From Bacteroidales bacterium (GTDB lineage Bacteria; Bacteroidota; Bacteroidia; Bacteroidales; VadinHA17), in assembly GCA_027067975.1 (NCBI GenBank), contig JAMOUS010000205.1, forward strand, positions 1 through 32,595: DNA of 32,595 bases, written 5' to 3'. Made by a program: the position numbers and the translations under genes. Under the pieces are notes generated by a model. It saw only the letters and a program-made list of their open reading frames with translations. It was not told the DNA's origin and did not search any database. Every line of letters begins with the position of its first letter. Within the stretch, counting starts at the first letter, position 1. Of this stretch, positions 1-7,004 are shown one piece after another.

Positions 1-1
1 T

Positions 2-253
2 TTAAGCCGCGGCGTGCGCGACACCGGCAGCGGGCGCGTGGTAGGTTCGAACGGCGGGCATCTCAAGCTCGAGCTGGTGCAGGGCGACCGCGGCAAGGCT
101 TTCCCGGCCATCGCCTTCAACCTGGCTGACAAGTTCGACATCGTGGCCGACGGCGATCCTTTTGATGTCTGTTACACCCTCGAGGAGAATGAGTTCCGCG
201 GCACCCGCACGCTTCAACTGCACATCAAGGACATCAAACCCGCAGGCGAATAA
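2..253 (+). CDS. recJ: Single-stranded-DNA-specific exonuclease RecJ, C-terminal end (partial)
   Basis: The reading frame is open from the left edge to a TAA at 251-253, so only the last 83 or so residues are present. The visible part resembles the C-terminal OB-type domain of RecJ: a beta-rich stretch with HLKLEL, AIAFNLAD, FDVCYTLEENEF and a final LQLHIKDIK, a pattern I associate with Bacteroidota RecJ. RecJ is a 5'-3' single-strand exonuclease acting in recombination and mismatch repair. The catalytic DHH region would lie upstream, outside the window. It converges on fumC and shares a bidirectional terminator with it. The assignment rests on the tail alone. Confidence 0.75.
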   Translation, partial: LSRGVRDTGSGRVVGSNGGHLKLELVQGDRGKAFPAIAFNLADKFDIVADGDPFDVCYTLEENEFRGTRTLQLHIKDIKPAGE

Positions 254-282
254 AAAAGGCCGCGCTCGTGGCGGCCTTTTTT
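252..282. terminator. Bidirectional rho-independent terminator between recJ and fumC
   Basis: A perfect 12-bp inverted repeat (252-263 with 271-282) encloses a 7-base loop. The stem is six A/T pairs followed by GGCCGC, so either strand reads as a GC stem followed by a T-run. It sits between the convergent ends of recJ and fumC and can serve both. Confidence 0.9.
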
Positions 283-301
283 GTTTGGATCTTTGTGCTT
301 T

Positions 302-1696
302 TTAATAGGGCCCGATCATCTTGGCCGGGTCGACCCATTCGTCGAACTGCTCTTCGGTGAGGAGGCCCAGCTCGACGGCCGCCTCTTTGAGCGTTTTACC
401 CTCGGCATGGGCTTTCTTGGCGATCTTGGCAGCGTTCTCGTAACCGATATAGCGGTTGAGGGCGGTGACGAGCATCAAGGAGTTGTTGAGGTGCATTTTG
501 ATACGCTGTTCGTTGGCCTGGATGCCCTCGACAGCGTTCTTGGTGAACGAGACGCAGGCGTCGCCGAGGAGGCGGGCCGACTGGAGGAAGTTGTAGATCA
601 TCACCGGCTTGAAGACGTTAAGCTGGAAGTGGCCCTGCATGCCGCCGACGTTGATGGCGGTATCGTTGCCGATGACCTGGGCGCAGACCATAGTGAGGGC
701 TTCGTTCTGGGTGGGGTTGACCTTGCCGGGCATGATGGACGATCCGGGCTCGTTGGCGGGGAGCTGGATCTCGCCGATGCCGCAGCGCGGGCCGCTGGCC
801 AGGAAGCGGATGTTGTTGGCGATGGTCATGAGGCTCACGGCCAGGGTCTTCAGGGCGCCGGAAGCCTCTACGATGGCATCGTGGGCCGAAAGGGCTTCGA
901 ACTTGTTCTCGGCGGTGCGGAAAGGATGACCCGTCAGCTCGGCGATCTTCTTCGCCACGAGCACATCGTAGCCTTTGGGGGTGTTGAGGCCGGTGCCGAC
1001 AGCCGTGCCGCCGAGAGCCAACTCGGAGATGTGGTCGAGCGAGTGCTGCAACATGCGCAGCCCATGATCGAGCTGGGCCACATAACCCGAGAACTCCTGC
1101 CCCAGTGTCAGGGGGGTGGCATCCATCAGGTGGGTGCGGCCTGTCTTGACGATGTCTTTGAACGCTTCCGATTTCTTTGCCAGGGCGTCACGCACCATCG
1201 TCACGCCGGGGATGGTTACCTCCACCAGCATCTTGTAGGCGGCGATGTGCATGGCGGTGGGGAAGGTGTCGTTCGACGACTGCGACTTGTTTACGTCGTC
1301 ATTGGGGTGGATGAAGCGTTCTCCCTCGCCCAGCTTGCCGCCGCGCAGCACATGCGCACGGTTGGCGATCACCTCGTTGACGTTCATGTTGCTCTGGGTG
1401 CCCGAGCCGGTCTGCCAGATCACCAGCGGGAACTGGTCGTCCAGCTTCCCCTCGATGATCTCGTCGGCCACCTGCATGATCAGCTTGGCTTTTTCTTCGG
1501 GCAGGACGCCCAGCTCCATGTTGGCCATGGCGGCGGCTTTCTTCAGCACCCCGAAAGCGTGGATGACCTCGATCGGCATCGAGGCGGGCTCGCCGATCTT
1601 GAAGTTGTTGAGCGAACGTTGGGTCTGGGCCCCCCAGTACTTGTCGGCGGGGACCTCCACCGTACCCATCGTATCGTGTTCGATTCGCACGTTCAT
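302..1696 (-). CDS. fumC: Class II fumarate hydratase FumC
   Basis: Predicted to interconvert fumarate and L-malate in the cytosol, in the TCA cycle or its reductive branch. At 464 residues it matches the usual FumC length (about 460-470). The superfamily signature [15 protein letters not shown] is at residues 318-332, the conserved TGRTH with the catalytic-type histidine at 185-189, SSND at 140-143 and SGTQSNMN at 98-105. Class II fumarases are iron-independent, unlike the Fe-S class I enzymes. The close relative aspartase shares the signature; the NRAH region and overall pattern favour fumarase, but substrate choice is inferred. It lies 19 bases downstream of the ArsC-family gene on the same strand and probably shares its transcript. 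Its 3' end is closed by the terminator at 252-282. Confidence 0.93.
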   Translation of the reverse strand: MNVRIEHDTMGTVEVPADKYWGAQTQRSLNNFKIGEPASMPIEVIHAFGVLKKAAAMANMELGVLPEEKAKLIMQVADEIIEGKLDDQFPLVIWQTGSGTQSNMNVNEVIANRAHVLRGGKLGEGERFIHPNDDVNKSQSSNDTFPTAMHIAAYKMLVEVTIPGVTMVRDALAKKSEAFKDIVKTGRTHLMDATPLTLGQEFSGYVAQLDHGLRMLQHSLDHISELALGGTAVGTGLNTPKGYDVLVAKKIAELTGHPFRTAENKFEALSAHDAIVEASGALKTLAVSLMTIANNIRFLASGPRCGIGEIQLPANEPGSSIMPGKVNPTQNEALTMVCAQVIGNDTAINVGGMQGHFQLNVFKPVMIYNFLQSARLLGDACVSFTKNAVEGIQANEQRIKMHLNNSLMLVTALNRYIGYENAAKIAKKAHAEGKTLKEAAVELGLLTEEQFDEWVDPAKMIGPY

Positions 1697-1715
1697 GATC
1701 GTAAGGTTTTTATGG

Positions 1716-2057
1716 TTAAAAAAGGATGTCCATCTTTTCGGGCGGGTCGGCCCACACGGCCTTGTCGTCTTTGACCACCACCGGCCGTTTGAAGAGCTTA
1801 GGGTGTTCGATGAAAGCCTGTATCCACTCTTCGTCGCTGAGTTCTCTGCCTTTGTATAGGTTTTTGTATTCGGCCTCCTGGGTGCGGACCATCTCCCGGG
1901 CGGGGAGGTCCAGCTTCCGGAGCAGGTCGCGCAGCTCCTCGGGGGTGAAGGGCTCCTTGAAGTAGTTGCGGATGGTGAACTCCACCCCCTTGCCTTCGAG
2001 GTAGGCCAGGCCGGCGCGGCTCTTGCGGCATCGCGGGTTGTGATAGATCGTGATCAT
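1716..2057 (-). CDS. ArsC/Spx-family thioredoxin-fold protein
   Basis: A 113-residue protein of the arsenate reductase (ArsC)/Spx/YffB family. It opens with a beta strand and NPRC10RKS13, aligning with the NPxC active-site loop of glutaredoxin-linked arsenate reductases; only one cysteine is in the loop (CxxS). R58 (VRTQEAEY) and R91 (KRPVVV) match two of the three arginines that hold arsenate in plasmid ArsC. The third, in the GRPPE segment, is replaced (ADPPE at 103-107). Annotation as a true arsenate reductase is therefore doubtful; a general thiol reductase is equally likely. No arsenic transporter or ArsR gene is nearby. It sits between prfB and fumC, preceded by an unusually strong Shine-Dalgarno sequence. 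Confidence 0.85.
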   Translation of the reverse strand: MITIYHNPRCRKSRAGLAYLEGKGVEFTIRNYFKEPFTPEELRDLLRKLDLPAREMVRTQEAEYKNLYKGRELSDEEWIQAFIEHPKLFKRPVVVKDDKAVWADPPEKMDILF

Positions 2058-2063
2058 ATTCGT

Positions 2064-2071
2064 TCCTCCTT
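2064..2071 (-). promoter_or_regulatory. Strong Shine-Dalgarno site before the ArsC-family gene
   Basis: The minus strand reads AAGGAGGA, ending six bases before the ATG at 2057. It fixes this start. Such a complete SD is unusual here: most genes in the window have A-rich leaders without one. Confidence 0.7.
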
Positions 2072-2102
2072 CTTACTTACTATCCTTATGCCTTCTATTT
2101 GC

Positions 2103-2137
2103 CTTTTGCATTCTTTTGTCTTTACCCTTTTGTCTTT
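2103..2137. repeat. Short direct repeats, CTTTTGTCTTT x2
   Basis: Between prfB and the ArsC-family gene the 11-mer CTTTTGTCTTT occurs at 2113-2123 and 2127-2137, with a further CTTTTG at 2103-2108. On the transcribed (minus) strand this is an A/G-rich leader. It may be simple low-complexity sequence. Confidence 0.6.
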
Positions 2138-2147
2138 TATCTTGATC

Positions 2148-3240
2148 TCACACTTTCCCTCCATACTGCATCAGGTATTCTTTGATGAAGTCGTTGATCT
2201 CGCCGTCGAGGACGGCCTGGACGTTGGAGGTTTCGTACCCGGTACGCAGGTCTTTGACCATTTTGTAAGGATGGAGGACATAGCTGCGTATCTGGGAGCC
2301 CCATTCGATCTTTTTCTTTTCCCCTTCGAGTTTGGCCTGTTCTTCTTTTTTCTTTCGCAGTTCCAGTTCGTAGAGGTGGGATTTGAGGATGCGTAGGGCG
2401 TTCTCTTTGTTCTTGAGCTGGGAGCGGGTCTCCTGGTTCTCGATGACGATGCCGGTGGGGATATGGCGCAGGCGTACGGCGGTTTCCACCTTGTTGACGT
2501 TCTGTCCGCCGGCGCCGCTGGAGCGGTAGGTTTCCCAGACGATGTCGGCGGGGTTGATCTCGATCTCGATCTTTTCGTCGATGAGGGGGGAGACGAACAC
2601 CGAGGCGAAGGTGGTTTGGCGTTTCCCCTGGGCGTTGAAGGGTGAGATACGCACGAGGCGGTGGACGCCGTTTTCGCTTTTCAGGTAGCCGTAGGCGTAT
2701 TCGCCGTCGAACTCGAGGGTGACCGACTTGACGCCGGCCTCGTCGCCGGGGTGGTATTCCACTTCGCGCACCTTGTAGCCGTTCTTTTCGCCCCAGCGGA
2801 TGTACATGCGCATGAGCATCTCGGCCCAGTCGAGGCTTTCGGTGCCGCCGGCGCCCGAGTTGATCTTCAGCAGGGCGCCGAGGCGGTCTTCCTCACGGCG
2901 CAGCATGTTGCGCAGCTCGAGGTCTTCGACCTTCTTGAGGGTTTGCTGATATTGTTTCTCCACCTCCTCTTCGGAGGCTTCCCCCTCCTTGAAGAAGTCG
3001 GCCAGCACCTGCAGGTCGTCGACGGCAGCGGCGGCCTCGTCGTAGGCTTCGACCCATTTTTTCAGTTCGGAGATCTTCTTCAGCTGGGCCTCGGCCTTCT
3101 TGGGATCGTCCCAGAAGCCCGGCTGTTGGGTCACTTTCTCCTCTTCTGCGATCTGTGTGCGTTTGTTATCGATGTCAAAGATGCCTCCTCAGCGCATCCA
3201 GGCGCTTCACCAGCTCGTTGACTGCTTCGGGTTGGAACAT
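2148..3240 (-). CDS. prfB: Peptide chain release factor 2 (RF2), with programmed +1 frameshift
   Basis: RF2 recognises UGA/UAA stop codons and triggers peptide release. The gene is in two frames: ATG at 3240 opens 21 codons ending CAT CTT and then an in-frame TGA (3177-3175). Slipping +1 at CTT-T gives GAC (3176-3174) and continues to the stop at 2148, for a total of about 363 residues, normal for RF2. Domains: N-terminal helical bundle; SPF tripeptide anticodon-like motif at about 199-201; GGQ peptidyl-release motif at about 244-246 ([11 protein letters not shown]). An in-frame GTG at 3134 could be mistaken for the start but would cut off 35 residues. It is probably transcribed from the TACCTTTG element at 3269-3276, and the two minus-strand genes after it may share this transcript. 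Confidence 0.96.
3174..3189 (-). promoter_or_regulatory. prfB: prfB programmed +1 frameshift site
   Basis: The minus strand reads AGG AGG CAT CTT TGA C. An internal Shine-Dalgarno-like AGGAGG (3189-3184) lies three bases before the slippery CTT (3180-3178), followed by the UGA stop with a 3' C. This is the classical RF2 autoregulatory element: low RF2 slows reading of UGA and favours slippage, making more RF2. Confidence 0.95.
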
Positions 3241-3268
3241 GGTTTCTCTTTTTTTCCTGGTTTCCCTG

Positions 3269-3276
3269 CAAAGGTA
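3269..3276 (-). promoter_or_regulatory. Putative Bacteroidota promoter (-7 TACCTTTG) for prfB
   Basis: A perfect TAnnTTTG match on the minus strand, 29 bases before the prfB ATG. No clear -33 TTTG is seen. Confidence 0.55.
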
Positions 3277-3348
3277 GGAAAAAAGCGGTATACGGGGAAC
3301 AGGCCCTTCTCCGGCGAAGAGCTGTTTTTGAACAGGCGGAGGGGGTGG

Positions 3349-3822
3349 TCAGGGCGTGTTGCCGGCGATCTCTTCGGCGAGGCGTCGGGCCAGGTCGGGT
3401 TCGTAGCCGCGGCCGTAGGCGAACTGCTGCAGGCGGGCCAGCAGGTCGTAGCGGTTCTTTGCTTTGATGGTGCGGCGTTTTTTCCGGAGCTCCTCCCGGA
3501 GGGTCTGGCGGTAAACTTCTTCGTCGAGGCCGTCGAGGGCTTCTTCGATGAAGGGTTCCGGGATCTCTTTCCGCTGCAGCATCATCCGGATCTTGATCTT
3601 TCCCCATTTCCGCAACAGATGCTGTTGTCGGGCATAGGCGTTGGCATAGCGCCGGTCGTCGATGAACTTTTGTTCGGTCAGTTTCTGCAGGATCTTTTGC
3701 ACATCTTCCCCTTCCACGCCCCAGGCGGTGAGCTTGTCCCGCATCTCCCGGCTGCACATCTCCCGTCGTGCACAGAGGTTGCGCGCACGTTCGAGGGTCC
3801 GGGCGTAAGTAAGATCAGACAT
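3349..3822 (-). CDS. recX: Regulatory protein RecX
   Basis: RecX binds RecA filaments and modulates recombinase activity. The protein (157 residues from the chosen start) is a string of three-helix repeats, with the family pattern of a lone aromatic/Lys-rich helix, DKLxxWGV near 30-36 and a FIDDRRYANAYA segment near 54-65, followed by KWGKIKI and a basic third repeat. The ATG at 3822 (MSDLTYARTLER) is preferred: the longer frame needs a TTG at 3858, which overlaps a promoter-like TACCTTTA (3853-3846). RecX near RecJ and RF2 has no obvious functional link; the gene probably has its own promoter, downstream of the terminator at 3864-3889. Confidence 0.88.
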   Translation of the reverse strand: MSDLTYARTLERARNLCARREMCSREMRDKLTAWGVEGEDVQKILQKLTEQKFIDDRRYANAYARQQHLLRKWGKIKIRMMLQRKEIPEPFIEEALDGLDEEVYRQTLREELRKKRRTIKAKNRYDLLARLQQFAYGRGYEPDLARRLAEEIAGNTP

Positions 3823-3845
3823 CTCAGAGAAGTATAGCTTTACCG

Positions 3846-3853
3846 TAAAGGTA
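3846..3853 (-). promoter_or_regulatory. Possible -7 element (TACCTTTA) for recX
   Basis: Matches TAnnTTTG at all but the last position, about 24 bases before the preferred recX ATG, just after the terminator of the upstream gene. Confidence 0.4.
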
Positions 3854-3863
3854 GCCAAAAAAA

Positions 3864-3889
3864 GAAAACCGCCCAGCCGGGCGGTTTTC
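3864..3889 (-). terminator. Rho-independent terminator after the rhodanese/porin unit
   Basis: An 11-bp perfect stem (3864-3874 with 3879-3889) with a 4-base loop. On the minus strand a T-rich tract (TTTTC then seven Ts) follows, so it terminates transcription coming from the rhodanese gene and insulates recX. Confidence 0.88.
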
Positions 3890-3913
3890 CCTGTAAGTGG
3901 GTTTGTGGTTTAT

Positions 3914-4777
3914 TTATTTTTCAACGGGGTTGGATCTGTCCATTTGCCATCCCAGGTAGGCTTTGTCGTACACTTTGACATTGGGATAGTTTAAAATACT
4001 CTTCAGGGCGAAGAAGACGATACCCGCCCGCACGCTGGTCTTGCAATAGGTAATGATCTCCTTGTCGGGGGTGACCCCTTTGGCTGTGAAGAGTTTTTTC
4101 AGTTCGTCTGCGGACTTCAGCCTGCCGTCCGGGGTGAGGACCTTCTTGTATTCGATGTTGATGGCCGAGGGGATATGTCCGGGGCGAAGCCCTTTGTTCT
4201 CCTCTCCAGAATATTCGGCGGGCGATCGGGCATCTATGATCACATAAGCGGGATTGCCGATTGCTTTTTTCACCTGGGCGGTGGTGGCCAACAGTTCGGG
4301 ATGGAGATGTGGGGTGAAGACCGCCTTTTTTATGTAGGTGACCGCACTGGTCACCGGTTTCCGTGCCGCTTTCCAGGCGGGCATCTGCCCGTCTAGAATC
4401 CTGACATCGGGAGCCCCCAGGTATTTCAGGATCCAGTAAAGGCGCCCGGCATATTTTCCGGAGCCATCGTCGTAAAGTACAATGGTCTTTTTCTCCGTGA
4501 TGCCGTACTCTCCCAAGATCGCGGCGATCTCCTGCGGCGGGGCCAAGAAACCGTTGGTCACCGGTTCGCTGTACAGTTCCATGTGGTAAACGTTCACGGC
4601 GCCCGGGATGTGGACTTTGTCATAATCAGACGGCTTGCGACAAGAGACGATGATCGTGTTCTTATCCCTCAGTCTTTTGGCCAGTTCGGCCACCGTGATC
4701 AGATCGGCCGCACCGGCAGTGAAAGAGCTTAAAAGCAGAAGCCATACAAGAGTGAAGACAGATCTTTTGGTTTTCAT
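3914..4777 (-). CDS. Exported two-domain rhodanese (sulfurtransferase)
   Basis: Predicted periplasmic thiosulfate or 3-mercaptopyruvate sulfurtransferase, 287 residues. Residues 1-23 form a signal peptide (basic start, Leu-rich core, AGAA). The first rhodanese domain (about 25-140) has aspartates (DD103-104) where the catalytic cysteine would be, so it is the usual inactive half. The second (about 165-283) carries C245 in the loop CKTSVRA, after IITY, with DARSPAEY and GHIPSAINI earlier. The loop resembles neither the classic CRKGVT nor CGSGVT exactly, so the sulfur donor cannot be named. It is the last gene of a three-gene unit, 18 bases after the porin, followed by a strong terminator. Confidence 0.9.
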   Translation of the reverse strand: MKTKRSVFTLVWLLLLSSFTAGAADLITVAELAKRLRDKNTIIVSCRKPSDYDKVHIPGAVNVYHMELYSEPVTNGFLAPPQEIAAILGEYGITEKKTIVLYDDGSGKYAGRLYWILKYLGAPDVRILDGQMPAWKAARKPVTSAVTYIKKAVFTPHLHPELLATTAQVKKAIGNPAYVIIDARSPAEYSGEENKGLRPGHIPSAINIEYKKVLTPDGRLKSADELKKLFTAKGVTPDKEIITYCKTSVRAGIVFFALKSILNYPNVKVYDKAYLGWQMDRSNPVEK

Positions 4778-4795
4778 AGATATGTTTTTTTGGAA

Positions 4796-5824
4796 TTAGA
4801 ACTCAACTTGCAGTTGGACCATAAAGGCGTCGTTGGGAACTTCTTTCAGACGTTCCGAACGGTAGAGGTAGTTCACCTGGATGCGTGTCCAGTCGTTGGG
4901 GAAGTAGTTGATACCGTAGGTGATGCACTGGTCGATATTGTCGGCGATGCTGATGTCATCCCGGAAGAATTCGTATTTGATCACCGGTTGGAGTTTCCAG
5001 GGGGTCATATACATCAGCATGGCATACATTCCGTCACGGGAGACGGGGCCTTCATGGAACTCGATGGGGGAGCCGTCGCATCCGCCTCCTGTGGTATATG
5101 AGCCGGTATCTTTGCCGTAGATGTATTCGGCCTGCAGCAACAGGTCGCGCCATTTGAACTGCAACTCTCCGGCAAAGCGCGTTTTCAGGTTGTCCGATTC
5201 AGTGCCGGTAATGCCCCTGCGGAAGCTACCCCCAAAGCGGATCATCTCGGTGGGTTGGATGACCAGCCGGCCGACGATATCTTTTTCTTTGTTTTCGTCG
5301 AAGAAATTCCGCTGGTATCCGTTCATGACCGCGAAGTTATAGCTCACCACCTTGTCAAGGAGGTTTCCCCAGAGCATTAACCCGAGGTCACGGTCGGGGA
5401 GGGCCAGTTCATTGACCACTTTCGAGCGCAGGATGGTATGGAGCTTGTGGCAGGGAGTGTTCAACTCCTGCGAAAAAGGAGGTTTGAACTGGCCCAGGGT
5501 CACCCGTGCGAAGGAGAAACGGTTGTAAGAGATGAAGGCATCCAGGATATAGGTTGCCTGCGGCTTGAAGCGGGAGAAGTCGATCATGGCGTAATAGCTG
5601 AAGTCATACGGGACATTGCCCAGCACACCGATACGGGCACGATTGAAGGTGAAACTGTTTTTCCACCCGTCGCTGGGAGTTTGCCGCAACTCATATTGGG
5701 GTTGGAAGAAACCCACCACGGAAACTCCTTCCTCGCTTTTAGCTTCCATGCATCCCTGGCTGTACATCAGGGATGGGAGGAACGATAAAATGATCACCAG
5801 GATCTTTTTCATGAGAAAACCCAT
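4796..5824 (-). CDS. Outer-membrane porin, OprO/OprP-like
   Basis: 342 residues with a signal peptide (MKKILVIILSFLPSLMYS), alternating-hydrophobicity strands throughout, and a terminal phenylalanine (QVEF), the standard beta-barrel sorting signal. The FTFNRARIGV and VTLGQFKPPFSQE segments are typical of the phosphate-selective porin O/P family as found in Bacteroidota; phosphate specificity should not be assumed. The start at 5824 follows an A-rich TAAACTAA five bases after the upstream stop; a second ATG at 5812 would also give a good signal peptide. Its place between two exported rhodaneses suggests it admits an anion such as a sulfur oxyanion, which is inference. Confidence 0.85.
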   Translation of the reverse strand: MGFLMKKILVIILSFLPSLMYSQGCMEAKSEEGVSVVGFFQPQYELRQTPSDGWKNSFTFNRARIGVLGNVPYDFSYYAMIDFSRFKPQATYILDAFISYNRFSFARVTLGQFKPPFSQELNTPCHKLHTILRSKVVNELALPDRDLGLMLWGNLLDKVVSYNFAVMNGYQRNFFDENKEKDIVGRLVIQPTEMIRFGGSFRRGITGTESDNLKTRFAGELQFKWRDLLLQAEYIYGKDTGSYTTGGGCDGSPIEFHEGPVSRDGMYAMLMYMTPWKLQPVIKYEFFRDDISIADNIDQCITYGINYFPNDWTRIQVNYLYRSERLKEVPNDAFMVQLQVEF

Positions 5825-5829
5825 TTAGT

Positions 5830-6801
5830 TTATTTGGTGTCGCTCACAAGCGGCAGGTCATTGGCCGGGGGTGTCCATTTGTGCGAATGCAGGTTGTCGT
5901 AGATGATGCTGTTGACGCCAAAAAGCATACTTTTGGTGTTGTATCCCAGCACGGTTAGGTAGGCGGTTACCATTGAGGAGGTCTGGCCGGTCCAACAGTA
6001 GGTGACAATGGTCTTGGAAGGATTCAGGTACTTATACTCTTCCCCGGCCAGGGTGAGGGGTTTGATGCGATGGGCATTTGCAATGTTCCCGTATTCGGTG
6101 ACATTTTCCGCATCCCAAAAGTTATTGATGAAATATTTCCCGGGGTCGGCCAAAACATCGGTACTGGAGATTTTTTTGAATCCCTGGGAAAGCATAAGCG
6201 CCACCCTTTCCGACAACATGCCGGCACCGTCAGTGGCGGTTACCGTCAGGTCGGGGTCATCGTACTCTTCATTTTCCAGGATCGATCCGGGGGCGGCGAT
6301 CCAGTTGGGAGAGTCTTTCGTGTCCACATTGTTCTCCCAGGGGCTTGCCAGTGAGCTGGTCCAGCCGGCCATGCCCCATTTCAGCACTTTGGCATCCGGA
6401 TAACCGCTCAGTCGCAAGGCTACCACTGCATGGGCCGCAGTTTGACCGGTATAGCAAGCCACTACGATCGTCTTGCCACCGGCATCTTTGGCTGCATCCA
6501 GAACGCCTCCCAGTGTGCTGTTCACCGCACCTTCGATATGACCAGCAGCATAATCGGCGCTATTGCGAATATCGATTACATAGAAGGAACTCAGATTCTT
6601 ATAAACCGATGCTGCAGGAATGATCCAATCCGTCAGGATGTTGGAAAGATCCATCTGGTTGGACGCAAGGTAGCTTACCAGCGTCTGAAACTCCGGGTCC
6701 GTTTTGCGTTCCGGAACGTTATCCGTACTCTTCTTGCAGGCTGCAATGGACAGGAACAGCACTGCCAGTAACATCCAACTGATTCGTCTTAAGTTTTTCA
6801 T
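5830..6801 (-). CDS. Lipoprotein with two cysteine-bearing rhodanese domains
   Basis: 323 residues. The N-terminus is a lipoprotein signal with lipobox IAAC22 followed by KKS, predicting a lipid-anchored envelope protein. Two rhodanese-like domains follow. The first has VIDIRNSADYAAGHIEGAV (75-93) and a catalytic loop C116YTGQTA; the second has a loop C269WTGQTS. Unlike ordinary tandem rhodaneses, both halves keep the cysteine, and the two loops are nearly identical (CxTGQT). This suggests two active sites passing sulfane sulfur, or a scaffold binding two substrates. It is the first gene of the unit, under a TATCTTTG promoter and a palindromic operator, divergent from the FNR-like regulator. 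Confidence 0.88.
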   Translation of the reverse strand: MKNLRRISWMLLAVLFLSIAACKKSTDNVPERKTDPEFQTLVSYLASNQMDLSNILTDWIIPAASVYKNLSSFYVIDIRNSADYAAGHIEGAVNSTLGGVLDAAKDAGGKTIVVACYTGQTAAHAVVALRLSGYPDAKVLKWGMAGWTSSLASPWENNVDTKDSPNWIAAPGSILENEEYDDPDLTVTATDGAGMLSERVALMLSQGFKKISSTDVLADPGKYFINNFWDAENVTEYGNIANAHRIKPLTLAGEEYKYLNPSKTIVTYCWTGQTSSMVTAYLTVLGYNTKSMLFGVNSIIYDNLHSHKWTPPANDLPLVSDTK

Positions 6802-6830
6802 GACATTTGAGTTTTAGTTTAGAAATGTTT

Positions 6831-6846
6831 TGTGAACACATTCACA
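6831..6846. promoter_or_regulatory. CRP/FNR-type palindromic operator
   Basis: TGTGAACACATTCACA is a perfect palindrome of TGTGAA half-sites with a 4-base spacer, matching TGTGA-N6-TCACA. It lies immediately downstream of the -7 element of the rhodanese unit, where the transcript should begin, so a bound regulator would most simply repress. The divergent FNR-family gene is the obvious candidate ligand. Confidence 0.65.
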
Positions 6847-6849
6847 ATT

Positions 6850-6857
6850 CAAAGATA
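6850..6857 (-). promoter_or_regulatory. Promoter -7 element TATCTTTG for the rhodanese/porin unit
   Basis: Perfect TAnnTTTG on the minus strand, about 49 bases before the lipoprotein ATG. No -33 TTTG is visible. The palindrome at 6831-6846 starts three bases after it. Confidence 0.7.
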
Positions 6858-7004
6858 GGGGAGCAGAGAATATGATGAGTGATTTTTAAGATGTTGTGGG
6901 TCATATAAACTGGCAGGAGTTGGTCAAAAAAAATTATTCTGGAAACAAAAAAAACTTGATTTCAGCTCAAATTTTGTTAACTTGTTACCGAAAGCAGAGA
7001 AAAG

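Noticed and set aside
281-1774. 497-codon plus-strand open frame opposite fumC
   Set aside because: It is the antisense of a well-supported fumarase; its protein is His/Gly/Val-rich with no recognisable domain, as expected from GC-biased antisense codons.
2148-3134. prfB starting at the internal GTG
   Set aside because: The frameshift site and the 21-codon first part encode the standard RF2 N-terminus, so the GTG start is an artefact of single-frame reading.
3131-3757. 208-codon minus-strand frame over recX and the prfB start
   Set aside because: An alternate frame of recX with Arg/Pro-rich composition and no motif.
6956-6970. TTGATTTCAGCTCAA as a true FNR box
   Set aside because: The half-sites are one base too far apart for the FNR consensus; kept only as a weak remark beside the better palindrome.
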